A DNA stretch of 64,000 nucleotides from Gammaproteobacteria bacterium. GTDB lineage: Bacteria; Pseudomonadota; Gammaproteobacteria; Pseudomonadales; Pseudohongiellaceae. Of this stretch, positions 9,040 to 18,359 are shown piece by piece; the stretch's first letter is position 1; the number at the start of each line of letters is the position of its first letter. The notes beneath the pieces were generated by a model that was not told the DNA's origin, ran no database searches, and saw nothing but the letters and a program-made list of their open reading frames with translations. The stretch is taken from assembly GCA_021773355.1 (NCBI GenBank), contig JAJFKE010000031.1:248001-312000 (forward strand), written 5' to 3'. A program made the translations under genes and the position numbers.

Positions 9040-10371
9040 ATGATTAATCAATCGAAGTTCTCCGAATTTCTAAGCTTTCTTATCCCCGTTTCTATTGATG
9101 GGAGTAGCCTGGGAAGACAGGGCCTGCAAAGACTGTTGCTGCTGCGCACCTTCGTTACAGTAAGCAGTGTCATCGCCTTGATAGTTTTGCAGGCTTTTTC
9201 CTCTTTGGATATACCAGTCACATTCATTATCTATCTGATTGCAGCAATATTGGTATCGGTGACGTTCGGATACTGGCGTCTGGCTGTATCTCCATTGGTT
9301 AGCAATTTTGAATTGTTCTGCCATATCCTGGTCGATGTCTTCTTTTTGATAATTTTACTGCTAAATACCGGTGGAGCCAGTAATCCTCTGATTTCCTACT
9401 TGCTAGTGCTTTTAGCTCTGACCGCCACTCTACTGCCACAACGCTACGTCAATATTTTTTCTGTGGGAAGCATTCTTATTTATACGTCATTTCTTCTGCT
9501 TGATCTCACTACTGACCATGAAATGGCGATGTCAGCCGAGAATGAGGAAATGACCTTCCAGCTTCATCTGGTCGGTATGTGGGTAATTTTCCTGGTTAGC
9601 GCCATCCTAATATCAGTCTTAATTACAAGAATGGCTAGTGCCATAAAAGTACGTGAGCTAAACCTTGCGCAAGCCCGAGAGAATGAGCTGCGCAATGAAC
9701 AATTAGTGGCAATTGGCACTCTCTCGGCGGGAACAGCCCATGCGCTGGGAACGCCTCTCTCTACCATGGCTGTACTACTTACTGAATTGGACAAGTTAGA
9801 TGCCGAAGAATTAAAAAAGAGTGACATTAAGGGTGATATCACACTATTGAGACAACAGGTTACACGCTGCAAGAATTCTTTAACTCAGCTCATTCGCTAC
9901 TACAACAAAGATAACCCCGAGGAGGACGAGAAACTTTCTCTGGAAACTTTCGCGGCTGACATTCAGGACTATATAGTGAATATTCATCCAACCGTGTCCA
10001 TAGATTTTCATATCGACGACAATGCCGATACGATTGTTACTTCAAATTTAAGTGTTAAACATGCGGTTATAAACATAATCGAGAACGCGATAAAAGCCGC
10101 TCGAAATCATGTTGATGTAGGCTTTAGCATCGTAGACGGAGACCCTGCAAAATTCGAAATTTCAATTAATGACGATGGGCCGGGCATACCAAGCGAGGTG
10201 ATGAATAAACTCGGTGAGCCCTTTATATCCAGAGGCAAGGACAGTATGGGGTTAGGGATTTTTCTAGCCAATGCAGCCATCGAAAGATTGGGTGGATCAA
10301 TTGAGATGTTGAATTTAAAAACCGGCGGTGCATTAAGTGTGATTCGGCTTCCGCAGCCAATAATTTGGTAG
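9040..10371 (+). CDS. RegB/PrrB-type membrane sensor histidine kinase
   Basis: 443 residues with about six membrane helices in the first 200. The loop GGASNP (111-116) matches the conserved GGxxNP segment of RegB/PrrB/ActS kinases that is linked to quinone sensing. The H-box is GTAHALGTPLSTM with phospho-acceptor His234. Cys277 in the sequence VTRCKNS sits where RegB has its redox-active cysteine. The ATP-binding half shows NIIENAIKAA, DDGPGIP and SMGLGIFLA. It should autophosphorylate in response to respiratory or redox state and pass the phosphate to the regulator encoded 32 bp downstream. The family call is firm; the redox role is inferred from family. Confidence 0.9.
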   Translation: MINQSKFSEFLSFLIPVSIDGSSLGRQGLQRLLLLRTFVTVSSVIALIVLQAFSSLDIPVTFIIYLIAAILVSVTFGYWRLAVSPLVSNFELFCHILVDVFFLIILLLNTGGASNPLISYLLVLLALTATLLPQRYVNIFSVGSILIYTSFLLLDLTTDHEMAMSAENEEMTFQLHLVGMWVIFLVSAILISVLITRMASAIKVRELNLAQARENELRNEQLVAIGTLSAGTAHALGTPLSTMAVLLTELDKLDAEELKKSDIKGDITLLRQQVTRCKNSLTQLIRYYNKDNPEEDEKLSLETFAADIQDYIVNIHPTVSIDFHIDDNADTIVTSNLSVKHAVINIIENAIKAARNHVDVGFSIVDGDPAKFEISINDDGPGIPSEVMNKLGEPFISRGKDSMGLGIFLANAAIERLGGSIEMLNLKTGGALSVIRLPQPIIW

Positions 10372-10403
10372 CCTATGTACCGGCCATAATCAGGGATCGA
10401 AAC

Positions 10404-10949
10404 ATGAATCAGGAACATATATTATTAGTCGAAGACGACGAAGTTTTTTCGCGAGTAATGAGCCGTGCTTTATCGCATCGCAATTACACAGTGTCACAGG
10501 CCTCGAATGAAGAACAAGCATTGAATTTGATCAACGGCCGGCAATTTAATTACGCGATTCTGGATCTAAATCTTGGCGGCCACACCTCGCTGAATTTAAT
10601 CGTTCCACTGAAGCGAAGTAACCCCAATATACGCATTCTGATCCTCACCGGTTATGCAAGTATCACCACGGCTGTTGAGGCTATCAAACTAGGTGCAGAT
10701 AACTATCTCGCCAAACCCGCAGATGCTGATGAAATATTAAGTGCTCTGCTTGAAGGTGAGCACCCGGGTCCTGCCATCGAAGGTGAAGCGGCTATGATGG
10801 AGCCAATGTCCGTACGCAGACTGGAATGGGAACATATCCAAAAAGTACTAAATGAAAATAATGGCAATATTTCCGAAACAGCCAGACAACTTAAAATGCA
10901 TCGTCGAACTCTGCAACGGAAATTGCAGAAGAAACCAGTCGCAAAATAA
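10404..10949 (+). CDS. RegA/PrrA/ActR-type response regulator
   Basis: 181 residues from ATG 10404, which has AGGGA eight bases upstream; an earlier in-frame start overlapping the kinase is unlikely. The receiver domain has the acidic pocket VEDDE, the phospho-acceptor Asp54 in AILDLNLGG, and Lys104 in YLAKPAD. A proline-poor linker leads to a Fis-type helix-turn-helix at the C-terminus (NISETARQLKMHRRTLQRKL). RegA-type regulators have this compact receiver plus Fis-HTH layout without an AAA+ domain. It probably controls respiratory or redox genes. It forms an operon with the kinase. Confidence 0.92.
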   Translation: MNQEHILLVEDDEVFSRVMSRALSHRNYTVSQASNEEQALNLINGRQFNYAILDLNLGGHTSLNLIVPLKRSNPNIRILILTGYASITTAVEAIKLGADNYLAKPADADEILSALLEGEHPGPAIEGEAAMMEPMSVRRLEWEHIQKVLNENNGNISETARQLKMHRRTLQRKLQKKPVAK

Positions 10950-10971
10950 CTCCACAGGCAGTGGCTTCTTG

Positions 10972-11772
10972 TTAGCGTCGGGTGAGCGGCGTCATAGTCA
11001 AATGTCTACCACCGTCCACGATAAGGGTTTCCCCTGTCACCACCTGCGGCCCGCTAATAAAGTGTAAAATAGCATCGGCCACAGTCTCGGGCGTGGCGGT
11101 AACTCCCAGCGGAGAATTTTCGCGATGAAATGCCATCAGCTCTTCATATTTTTTGTCACCAAAACCTTCTCGCAGCCAATCGCCTTCGATGAACCCTGGG
11201 CACACAGCGTTGATCCTGAGTTTGGGGCCCAATGAGCGAGCCAATGAAAGAGTCATGGTTACCAGGGCCCCCTTTGAGGCCGCATAGGCTACTGAGCTAC
11301 CTATTCCGGTAATGGCGGCAGTGGAGGCTACATTTACCACCGCTCCGCCCTCGTTCTGGCTCTGCATCTGTTCACTCACCGCCCGAATCATTTGATAGCT
11401 CCCAACAACATTGACTCCATAAATATGATGAAAATCATCACTGTTCAGACCGTGAAGGTTGGCGTGGTCGACAAACTTGGTGGTTCCGGCATTATTGACC
11501 AGAATGTCGATACGACCCCATCTTTCGATCGCTGCGGCAGCCATGGCTATACAATTTGAGTCCTCCGCAACATCGCCACCAACAACCACACACTCGACTC
11601 CCAGCTCCGTGCACTGCTGCGCTACGGCATTGGCGCCATCCGCATTGGAATTGTAGTTTATGACTAGATTGCAGCCTTGAGAGGCCAGTAATTTAGCCGT
11701 CGCTGCCCCCACTCCACTACTCGATCCGGTAACTATGGCGGCTCTCTTGTTTAAATCTTTCAATGCTTGCAT
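10972..11772 (-). CDS. SDR-family NAD(P)-dependent oxidoreductase
   Basis: A 266-residue classical short-chain dehydrogenase. The cofactor loop is TGSSSGVG (residues 15-22), NNAG is at 93-96, the catalytic Ser lies in NVASTAA, and Tyr163-x3-Lys167 is in YAASK. PGFIEG follows the active site and GETLIVDGG closes the fold. It looks like FabG-related reductases of 3-oxoacyl or sugar substrates; substrate is not set by these motifs. It converges with the RegA-type regulator gene, leaving only 22 bp between stops. Start ATG 11772 gives the normal N-terminal length. Confidence 0.9.
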   Translation of the reverse strand: MQALKDLNKRAAIVTGSSSGVGAATAKLLASQGCNLVINYNSNADGANAVAQQCTELGVECVVVGGDVAEDSNCIAMAAAAIERWGRIDILVNNAGTTKFVDHANLHGLNSDDFHHIYGVNVVGSYQMIRAVSEQMQSQNEGGAVVNVASTAAITGIGSSVAYAASKGALVTMTLSLARSLGPKLRINAVCPGFIEGDWLREGFGDKKYEELMAFHRENSPLGVTATPETVADAILHFISGPQVVTGETLIVDGGRHLTMTPLTRR

Positions 11773-12144
11773 CCCTCAAATTGAGAATTATTTGTCACAG
11801 GGGAAACTAGCACAGATTTGGTCCGATTCCAGCAATTCAAAACCTCAAGACAGAATAAGGCAGAGTCACTGAAATTAGGGATAAAGGCGTTGCAATTGCA
11901 TTTCTAAGGGTTACAATACGTAACACTTTTGCACAGAGATATCGCGGCAAAACCTGGAGCGCATCAAAAAGCTCCTTTAAAGAGAGCTTCTCAAACAATA
12001 AAGATGATCTACCCTAGAAATTGAACAAAGCAGCCTTTCCAGCGGGCGCGATAGTTTCATCTAAAACTAAGACAAGCGGGCTAATGCTTAGTCTGACAAT
12101 AAAGTAACACAGAATATTCAGAGATCTTATCGGCGGAGATTGCA
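11773..12144. other. Leader region of the RND efflux operon
   Basis: A 372-bp gap between divergent genes. It contains a good promoter (11890-11917), then a sequence (about 11938-11965) with GGCAAAACCTGGAGC and a GGAGC/GCTCC hairpin that partly matches a sequence in the 17.7-18.4 kb gap. No frame here has support. Confidence 0.4.
11890..11917 (+). promoter_or_regulatory. Candidate sigma-70 promoter upstream of the efflux genes
   Basis: TTGCAA (11890-11895) and TACAAT (11912-11917) are spaced by 16 bp. Each hexamer differs from consensus at one or two bases. Transcription would begin near 11924, leaving a leader of about 220 nt before the GTG start at 12145. Confidence 0.45.
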
Positions 12145-13257
12145 GTGAAGAACCAACATATCGTGTCAGCAGTAATTTTGATCGCAGTTGTTTTATGGAT
12201 GGTAGTTCCACAGAGTGCCGAGGTGCCTGCCGACGATACCACTGTATCAGCCAGCACAGTTATGGTAGTGCCTGAAGGCCAATCTCCTGGTGAAAACCCA
12301 GGCACATTCATAGTGCGCGCCGCAAGAATCAGCTCCGAAATCTATGGCCAAAAAATTCGTGTTCGAGGCCGCACTCAGGCCTATCGCCACGTGCAAGTCC
12401 GCGCCGAGGAAGGGGGTAGAGTAGTGGGTGACCCTATTCAACGCGGAGCAAGAGTCAACGAAGGCGACTTGCTGTGCGAGCTTGCTGTAGACAATCGGCA
12501 ATCAAATCTGCAAGAAGCACTCAGCCGACAAGAACAAGCAGAATTTGAATACGCTGCGTCAGTGGACCTTCAAGATCGGGGCTTACAATCGGATGTCGTA
12601 GTCGCTCAACTAAAAGCTGCACTCGCATCATCGAAGGCCGCGGTTTCTCGTGCTGAATTGGCTCTGGAAAAAATAAAAATTGTTGCTCCCTTCGATGGCA
12701 TAGTCGAAACCCGCGATGTGGAGATTGGCGACCTGCTAAATGTTGGTGCCGTTTGCGCATCCGTGTTGGATGATAGCCCTATGCTGTTAGTAGGCTTGGT
12801 ACCTGAACATGATATTGGAAGCCTAAGCGTGGGTGCCGAAGTCTCCGCCGAATTACTCAGTGGGGAGCTAGTAAGCGGAGTCGTTAGCTATCTATCCCGA
12901 GCAGCTGATGCCGTTTCCCGAAGTTATCGAATTGAAGTAGAGGTAGATCCCTCATTCGAGAATATTAGGGAGGGAATAACTGCAGAAATAATGGTGAACT
13001 CCGCCGATATTGTGGCGCATATGATTCCTTCCTCAGCATTGACTCTTGATGACAGTGGACTAATTGGTGTCAAGACAATTGGTCCTGGCAATATAATTGA
13101 GTTTCATAATGTAAACATAATTGGCGATAACACTAATGCACTTAATCCTGGAGTTTGGGTTACCGGCTTAAACGGTACTGTGAATCTTGTCACCCTGGGA
13201 CAGGAAGTTGTATTTCCCGGGCAACAGGTGGAAAGTAATTTCGACTGGTCTCGTTAG
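12145..13257 (+). CDS. RND efflux periplasmic adaptor (membrane fusion protein)
   Basis: 370 residues from a GTG start that has GGAG eight bases upstream. An N-terminal membrane anchor (VILIAVVLWMVV) is followed by a lipoyl-type half-domain, RAYRHVQVRAEEGGRV-like, then an alpha-hairpin (about residues 125-185) and the second half IVAPFDGIVETRDVEIGD, the hallmark of HlyD/AcrA adaptors. A beta-barrel domain with GLVPEHDIGSLSVG follows. It links the inner-membrane pump encoded 39 bp downstream to an outer-membrane channel, which is not in this window. The gene order adaptor-pump is the usual one. Confidence 0.92.
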   Translation: MKNQHIVSAVILIAVVLWMVVPQSAEVPADDTTVSASTVMVVPEGQSPGENPGTFIVRAARISSEIYGQKIRVRGRTQAYRHVQVRAEEGGRVVGDPIQRGARVNEGDLLCELAVDNRQSNLQEALSRQEQAEFEYAASVDLQDRGLQSDVVVAQLKAALASSKAAVSRAELALEKIKIVAPFDGIVETRDVEIGDLLNVGAVCASVLDDSPMLLVGLVPEHDIGSLSVGAEVSAELLSGELVSGVVSYLSRAADAVSRSYRIEVEVDPSFENIREGITAEIMVNSADIVAHMIPSSALTLDDSGLIGVKTIGPGNIIEFHNVNIIGDNTNALNPGVWVTGLNGTVNLVTLGQEVVFPGQQVESNFDWSR

Positions 13258-13296
13258 TCTTACTCATTAATTGGCTTCACCGAAGAGAGAACCTTC

Positions 13297-16200
13297 ATGA
13301 AAAATTATATTGATGCTGCAATCTCGAGGTCACGAACAACCTTGAGTGTGTTTGTCGCCATCATGCTTACCGGATTTGTTTCCTACTTGGCAATTCCGGC
13401 TGAACTTAATCCGGACGTCGAAGTACCGATAATTATCACTACCATAATCCATGAAGGGATTTCGCCTGAGGATGCGGAAAGGCTACTAGCAAAACCTGCC
13501 GAGCTAGAGCTGAAGTCAGTAGATGGCATTACCGAGATTACCTCTTTCTCAAGCGAGAACGCAGCTACGCTAGTAACAGAGTTCGACATCGACTTCGAAT
13601 CTCAGTTCGCGCTCAGCGAAGTTCGGGAAGCTATTAATAGAGCCAAGGCTCGCTTTCCTGCTGATACGGAAGAGCCTCTAATCCAGGAAGTGTCGGCGGC
13701 AACATTACCGGTGGTACAAATTGCAGTAGGCGGCGATGGCGTCCCGGAAAGAGTTCTGCTACAAATCGCAGAAGAATTGCAGCGTGAAATCGAAATCCTA
13801 CCCACAATTCTTGAAGCTGAAATGGTTGGCAATAGAGAGCAACTGCTGGAAGCGGTTATCGACCCAGCCAAACTCGAAACTTATGGAATTTCCAATACGG
13901 CTATAATTCAGGCTGTTACCGGCAATAATCGGTTAATTCCCGCGGGACAGGTGGATACGGGACAAGGTAGTTTCGCTATCAAGGTACCCGGGCTTATCGA
14001 AGACGCTGACGATCTATTTAACCTTCCGATTGCCTCCAACGACCTTGGTGTTCTAACGATCTCTGACATTGCCGACGTGCGACGCACCTTCAAAGATGCC
14101 ACGCGTTATTCCTATGCCAACGGCACCGCTTCGATTTCATTGAATGTGATGAAACGAAAAGGGACTAGCGTGACTCAGGCCATGGAACAGATAGATGCGG
14201 TGGTCGAAGATATTCGTCCCAGCTTGCCTCCGGCTGTTAGTTTGTCTTATATAAACAACACTGCTCCTTTAGTAATAGAACAAAATATGGGTCTGCAGGG
14301 AAATATGGCCACGGCCATGGTATTAGTTTTGATTGTTGTTATCGCATCGGTTGGGGTTCGTTCCGGTTTGCTGGTAACCCTCGCCGTTCCTTTTTCATTT
14401 TTCTTTGCCTTCATAATTATTCGCATGCTGGGTTTTACCTATAATTTCATGGTGATGTTTGGCTTGCTTCTGGGTCTCGGCATGCTCATCGACGGCGCCA
14501 TAGTGATGGTTGAATACGCCGACCGCAAGATGGCCGAGGGCCTAAGTGCCCTAGACGCCTATCGCGCTGCCGTAGATCGTATGTATTGGCCCATACTGGC
14601 GTCTACGGCAACTACACTTGCAGCATTCCTACCAATCATGTTCTGGCCAGGAGTCGCTGGGCAGTTCATGAGCTATCTACCTATCACCGTATTTGCGGTT
14701 CTCACAGGCTCCCTCTTCTATGCGCTATTATTTGCCCCCACCATAGGCGCGCTAATAGGCAAATCAAGCGCCGCCGATCAGGCCTACCTGCGTAATCTCG
14801 AAGACGGCGATCCACTTAAAACCGGGGGCATTACGGCGCTTTATGCAAAGGTTTTAACATTCGCAGTGCGTGCTCCAATTTCGGTGTTTCTGACCAGTAT
14901 TGTTACCCTGGTCGTCATTATCATGGCCTATGGTCAGTACGGGAAAGGGGTTGAGTTCTTTACCGGAGTTGAGCCTAGCCAGACCCAAATTCAAGTATTC
15001 GCCAGAGGCAATTCTTCACCGGCTGAATTACGCGACGTGATGCTCGATGCAGAAGCGCGTATTCGCGAAGTTGGTCACTTCAAAGGCATCGTCACTCAAT
15101 CAGGTGCTGGCCAAGGCTTAGGTGGTGGTCAGCAATCGGCTCCCGACCTAATCGGCACCATTTTCCTGGAAATGACAGACAGACGCGACAGAGATATTGA
15201 TGGCTTCGAAGTCGAAAACAGATATCGGGAAGCTGTCTCCAATTTGCCCGGCGCCAGAGCCGAAGTGGTAACGATAGAGCAAGGTCCGCCGGTGGGCAAA
15301 GAGATTCAGCTGGAACTATCTGGAGACAATCTAGAAATATTATTCGCCGAGACCGCTCGTATCCGTGACCATATGGAAAACGGCATGACCGACCTGATAG
15401 ACGTTGACGATACAGCTCCAGTTCCTGGCATCGAATGGGAAATCGTCGTTGATCGCGCCAGAGCCGCTATGTTTGGGGCCAATATGGCAGAGATTGGCAC
15501 AGCTATTCAACTTATGACAAACGGCGTTTTCATGGGAGATTACCGCCCCACCGATAGCGAAGAAGAAGTTGATATTCGTGTTCGCTATCCTGCCGAATAT
15601 CGTGGCCTGGAACAAATGGATACTATACGAATTAATACAGCCAGCGGCGATCTGGTGCCGATAAGCAGCTTTGTAACCCGAGTAGCTAAACCAGCCGTAA
15701 GCTCGATTCAGCGAGTTGATGGAGAGCGGGTCGTTTATGTACGAGCTAACCCGGTGCCCGGCGTAGTAGCGGACAACAAAGTACAAGAACTGCAGCTGTA
15801 CATGGAAGAAAACCCTCCAGCTCCCGGTGTGGTTTATCAGTTTCGTGGTGCGAACGAAGAGCAGGCAGACTCCGCAGCCTTTCTATCGCAGGCATTCACC
15901 TTAGCAATGGCATTGATGGCCATTCTTCTGGTAACTCAATTTAATAGCTATTATCAGGCTCTGTTAATTCTGTCTTCGGTTTTGCTTTCTACAGCAGGTG
16001 TGCTGTTGGGGCTGCTCATCACAGGACAAACTTTCAGTGTAATTTTGACCGGCATCGGTATTGTTGCTCTCGCGGGAATTATCGTAAACAACAATATCGT
16101 GTTAATTGATACCTTCAATCATTTGCGGGAGCAGCATAAGGACTGGTCATTGAATCAAATCATCGTACACACGGGAGTACAGAGATTACGACCGGTATTT

Positions 16201-16458
16201 CTAACGACTTTCACCACCGGCTTCGGCTTGTTACCTTTGGCAATGCATGTCTCGGTGGATTTGATTGGCGCTGAAATTGAAGTCGGCGGCCCAATCACCT
16301 CACAGTGGGTCAGCTTGGCTTCAGCGATCGTGTTTGGCCTGTCCTTTGGAACAATCCTGACTCTGGTGGTCACACCGGCAATGCTTGCTCTACCGGACCG
16401 CCTGCGCAAACTGCTAAGAAGAGCGCCTAAGTTTCAAGAGCAACCAGAGCCTGCTTAG
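13297..16458 (+). CDS. RND-family efflux pump, inner-membrane permease
   Basis: 1053 residues, the usual RND length, with one N-terminal helix, two large periplasmic loops and two clusters of membrane helices. Family motifs are AIPAELNPDVEVP near the start, PVVQIAV, and the TM4 segment LGLGMLIDGAIVMVEYADR. The proton-relay pair usually seen there as Asp-Asp is Asp399-Gly400 here, so one acidic residue is missing. TM10 reads ALAGIIVNNNIVLIDTF, the asparagine-rich form found in many AcrB relatives that lack the lysine of AcrB. It should export drugs, lipids or metabolites by proton antiport with the adaptor upstream. No TetR-type regulator lies next to it. Confidence 0.93.
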   Translation: MKNYIDAAISRSRTTLSVFVAIMLTGFVSYLAIPAELNPDVEVPIIITTIIHEGISPEDAERLLAKPAELELKSVDGITEITSFSSENAATLVTEFDIDFESQFALSEVREAINRAKARFPADTEEPLIQEVSAATLPVVQIAVGGDGVPERVLLQIAEELQREIEILPTILEAEMVGNREQLLEAVIDPAKLETYGISNTAIIQAVTGNNRLIPAGQVDTGQGSFAIKVPGLIEDADDLFNLPIASNDLGVLTISDIADVRRTFKDATRYSYANGTASISLNVMKRKGTSVTQAMEQIDAVVEDIRPSLPPAVSLSYINNTAPLVIEQNMGLQGNMATAMVLVLIVVIASVGVRSGLLVTLAVPFSFFFAFIIIRMLGFTYNFMVMFGLLLGLGMLIDGAIVMVEYADRKMAEGLSALDAYRAAVDRMYWPILASTATTLAAFLPIMFWPGVAGQFMSYLPITVFAVLTGSLFYALLFAPTIGALIGKSSAADQAYLRNLEDGDPLKTGGITALYAKVLTFAVRAPISVFLTSIVTLVVIIMAYGQYGKGVEFFTGVEPSQTQIQVFARGNSSPAELRDVMLDAEARIREVGHFKGIVTQSGAGQGLGGGQQSAPDLIGTIFLEMTDRRDRDIDGFEVENRYREAVSNLPGARAEVVTIEQGPPVGKEIQLELSGDNLEILFAETARIRDHMENGMTDLIDVDDTAPVPGIEWEIVVDRARAAMFGANMAEIGTAIQLMTNGVFMGDYRPTDSEEEVDIRVRYPAEYRGLEQMDTIRINTASGDLVPISSFVTRVAKPAVSSIQRVDGERVVYVRANPVPGVVADNKVQELQLYMEENPPAPGVVYQFRGANEEQADSAAFLSQAFTLAMALMAILLVTQFNSYYQALLILSSVLLSTAGVLLGLLITGQTFSVILTGIGIVALAGIIVNNNIVLIDTFNHLREQHKDWSLNQIIVHTGVQRLRPVFLTTFTTGFGLLPLAMHVSVDLIGAEIEVGGPITSQWVSLASAIVFGLSFGTILTLVVTPAMLALPDRLRKLLRRAPKFQEQPEPA

Positions 16459-16609
16459 CCACTGACTCGCTTAGGTCAGCCAAACTCAGCCATGGTCACT
16501 CTTATCTGGCCTGCACCGTGGATAGTTATTTTGAACCGACGAAATTCATTGTGCCTAGATTAGAGTTCGTGTGAGAATATGCGCTTGTTTTTATGCAAAT
16601 GGTTAATTG

Positions 16610-17701
16610 ATGGGACTTTTAGTCACATTTTTCCTTGCCAGTATTTTCTTTTCTTTTCTCTGTTCAATATTGGAAGCAGTGCTTCTCAGCATCACGCCAG
16701 CCTATGTGGCGAGCCAGGATAGAGACCAGACTTCAATATCCCGAAACCTCTCGCGATTCAAAGAAGACATAGATCGCCCTCTGGCGGCAATTCTCACTTT
16801 GAACACAATTGCTCATACAGTCGGTGCAATCGGTGTTGGCGCTCAAGCTGCACTTCTTTTCGGTGAGTCCAGTGTTCAAATTCTCGGTCTATCAATTGTG
16901 AGTTGGGAAGGGATTATTGCCGGGGCAATGACTCTGGCCATTCTAATTTTTTCAGAAGTAATTCCAAAGACCCTGGGCGCAAATAATTGGCAATCGCTAG
17001 CTCCCATCTCCATACGGCTCATCAACTTACTCATGTTCATACTTGCCCCCATGATCTGGATGAGTCAACTAATCACGAAAAACTTAAAAAAAGACAAGGA
17101 CAAACCGGTGCTGAGCAGGAGCGACTTCTTACTCATGACAGACCTGGGCAAGGAAATTGGTATTCTAAAAGAAAGCGAACAAAAAATAATAAAGAACTTG
17201 CTACGGTTTAATCGCATACTCGTGAAAGATGTTATGACTCCTAGAATAGTTGTAGTAGCAGAAGATGGAGGCACTACCATTCAGGAATTTCATGATAGTA
17301 ATTCAGAACTCCCCTTTTCGAGAATACCTGTCTTTCATGACATCAATGACAAAGTAACAGGTTATATCTTAAAGGATGAGTTGCTACTGAATTTAGTCGA
17401 AGGCAGAGGAAAAGAACGCCTTAACTCGCTTCGTCGTGACATTATAATTTCCCATAGTTCGACACCGATTCCTGACTTACTCGATAAATTTATCGCAGAG
17501 AATGAGCACATCGCATTGGTAGTTGATGAATACGGAGGCACCGAAGGCATAGTAACCATGGAAGACATTATTGAGACTCTATTGGGTATCGAAATAGTTG
17601 ACGAAATGGACAATGACGAAGACATGAGAGCCTTGGCGAGAAAGAACTGGGAAATAAGAGCCCGGAAAATTGGTCTATTACCGGCTGATGATGACAATTA
17701 G
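16610..17701 (+). CDS. CNNM/DUF21 membrane protein with CBS-domain pair
   Basis: 363 residues. ATG 16610 is preferred over the adjacent TTG 16607; neither has a clear ribosome-binding site. Residues 1-170 form a DUF21/CNNM membrane domain with about four helices and the typical LEAVLLSITPAYV and FSEVIPKTLG motifs. Two CBS domains follow (about 210-330), including VVDEYGGTEGIVTMEDIIE. The usual C-terminal CorC/HlyC domain is absent and the protein ends just after the CBS pair, like shorter family members. Relatives transport or sense Mg2+/Co2+ or are annotated as hemolysin-like. It seems to stand alone. Confidence 0.88.
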   Translation: MGLLVTFFLASIFFSFLCSILEAVLLSITPAYVASQDRDQTSISRNLSRFKEDIDRPLAAILTLNTIAHTVGAIGVGAQAALLFGESSVQILGLSIVSWEGIIAGAMTLAILIFSEVIPKTLGANNWQSLAPISIRLINLLMFILAPMIWMSQLITKNLKKDKDKPVLSRSDFLLMTDLGKEIGILKESEQKIIKNLLRFNRILVKDVMTPRIVVVAEDGGTTIQEFHDSNSELPFSRIPVFHDINDKVTGYILKDELLLNLVEGRGKERLNSLRRDIIISHSSTPIPDLLDKFIAENEHIALVVDEYGGTEGIVTMEDIIETLLGIEIVDEMDNDEDMRALARKNWEIRARKIGLLPADDDN

Positions 17702-18359
17702 GGTAGAAGCAAAACTTCTACAGCTTACCCCACCGCGCTCGCTCTGCTGCATTTAATCTAATCAGCCTCGTTTAGTATTCATACCTTGTCAGCCACATGG
17801 AATAGTTGGGATTTATTCAACCCAACTTCGCGTCTTATCTCTATCTATACCAAGAGTTAGGATTTTGACAGGACTTGACAATTTGCTACCAAGCGCTCGT
17901 TCGGTTTTTCGAGAATGCAGAAAAATTGAGAAAGGAAACCAGACTAATTATCCCCTTTTAAGACCACTCTCCGTGGATTGTGACAAATTGTAACCCTACG
18001 GTTTCTATGGAATTTACTATGCTAATATTTTTCCACTTTACGATTGAGCGCTATAAAGGATATATCGCAAAACCTGTAGAGAGCTAAAGCTTGGAGCTTG
18101 GGAGTTTTTCTTTGTTCCCCCCTTTTCTTATAGCATTGAGTTGCTTTCAAGTTTCCACTTTAGCGCCTTAATTCCTTTCTCAAACTTCTAACAACTTTCG
18201 AAAATCTCCGCCGACAAAGCTGCCGTAAGGTAATTTGTTCTAATGGTTTTTGGATATTTTTTGGACAGGCAGGATAGGGCGAGAGCTACCAAATTAGCGC
18301 TTTTGAAGGTTTTTTGAATCAAGCTATTTGCGCTAAGCAAAATTAAGGGCGCAAGCTTG
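17702..18359. other. 658-bp gap between convergent genes, possible small RNA
   Basis: No frame is supported. Just after the CNNM stop, GTAGAAG (17703-17709) and CTTCTAC (17715-17721) form a 7-bp hairpin without a T tract. Around 18030-18110 there is a possible promoter (TTTCCA, 16-bp spacer, TATAAA ending near 18057), then ATCGCAAAACCTG, an AAGCT/AGCTT hairpin and GGGAGTTTTTC. This could be an independent small RNA of about 50 nt with a terminator. Its first part resembles the leader at about 11938-11960. Confidence 0.35.

Noticed and set aside
17703-17721. Terminator after the CNNM/CBS gene
   Set aside because: The hairpin is perfect, but no T tract follows, so it is recorded only as a hairpin.
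18040-18110. Cyclic-di-GMP (GEMM-I) riboswitch
   Set aside because: The motif CGCAAAACC recalls the GEMM core, but the other conserved halves and the tetraloop-receptor segment are missing, and no gene starts downstream.
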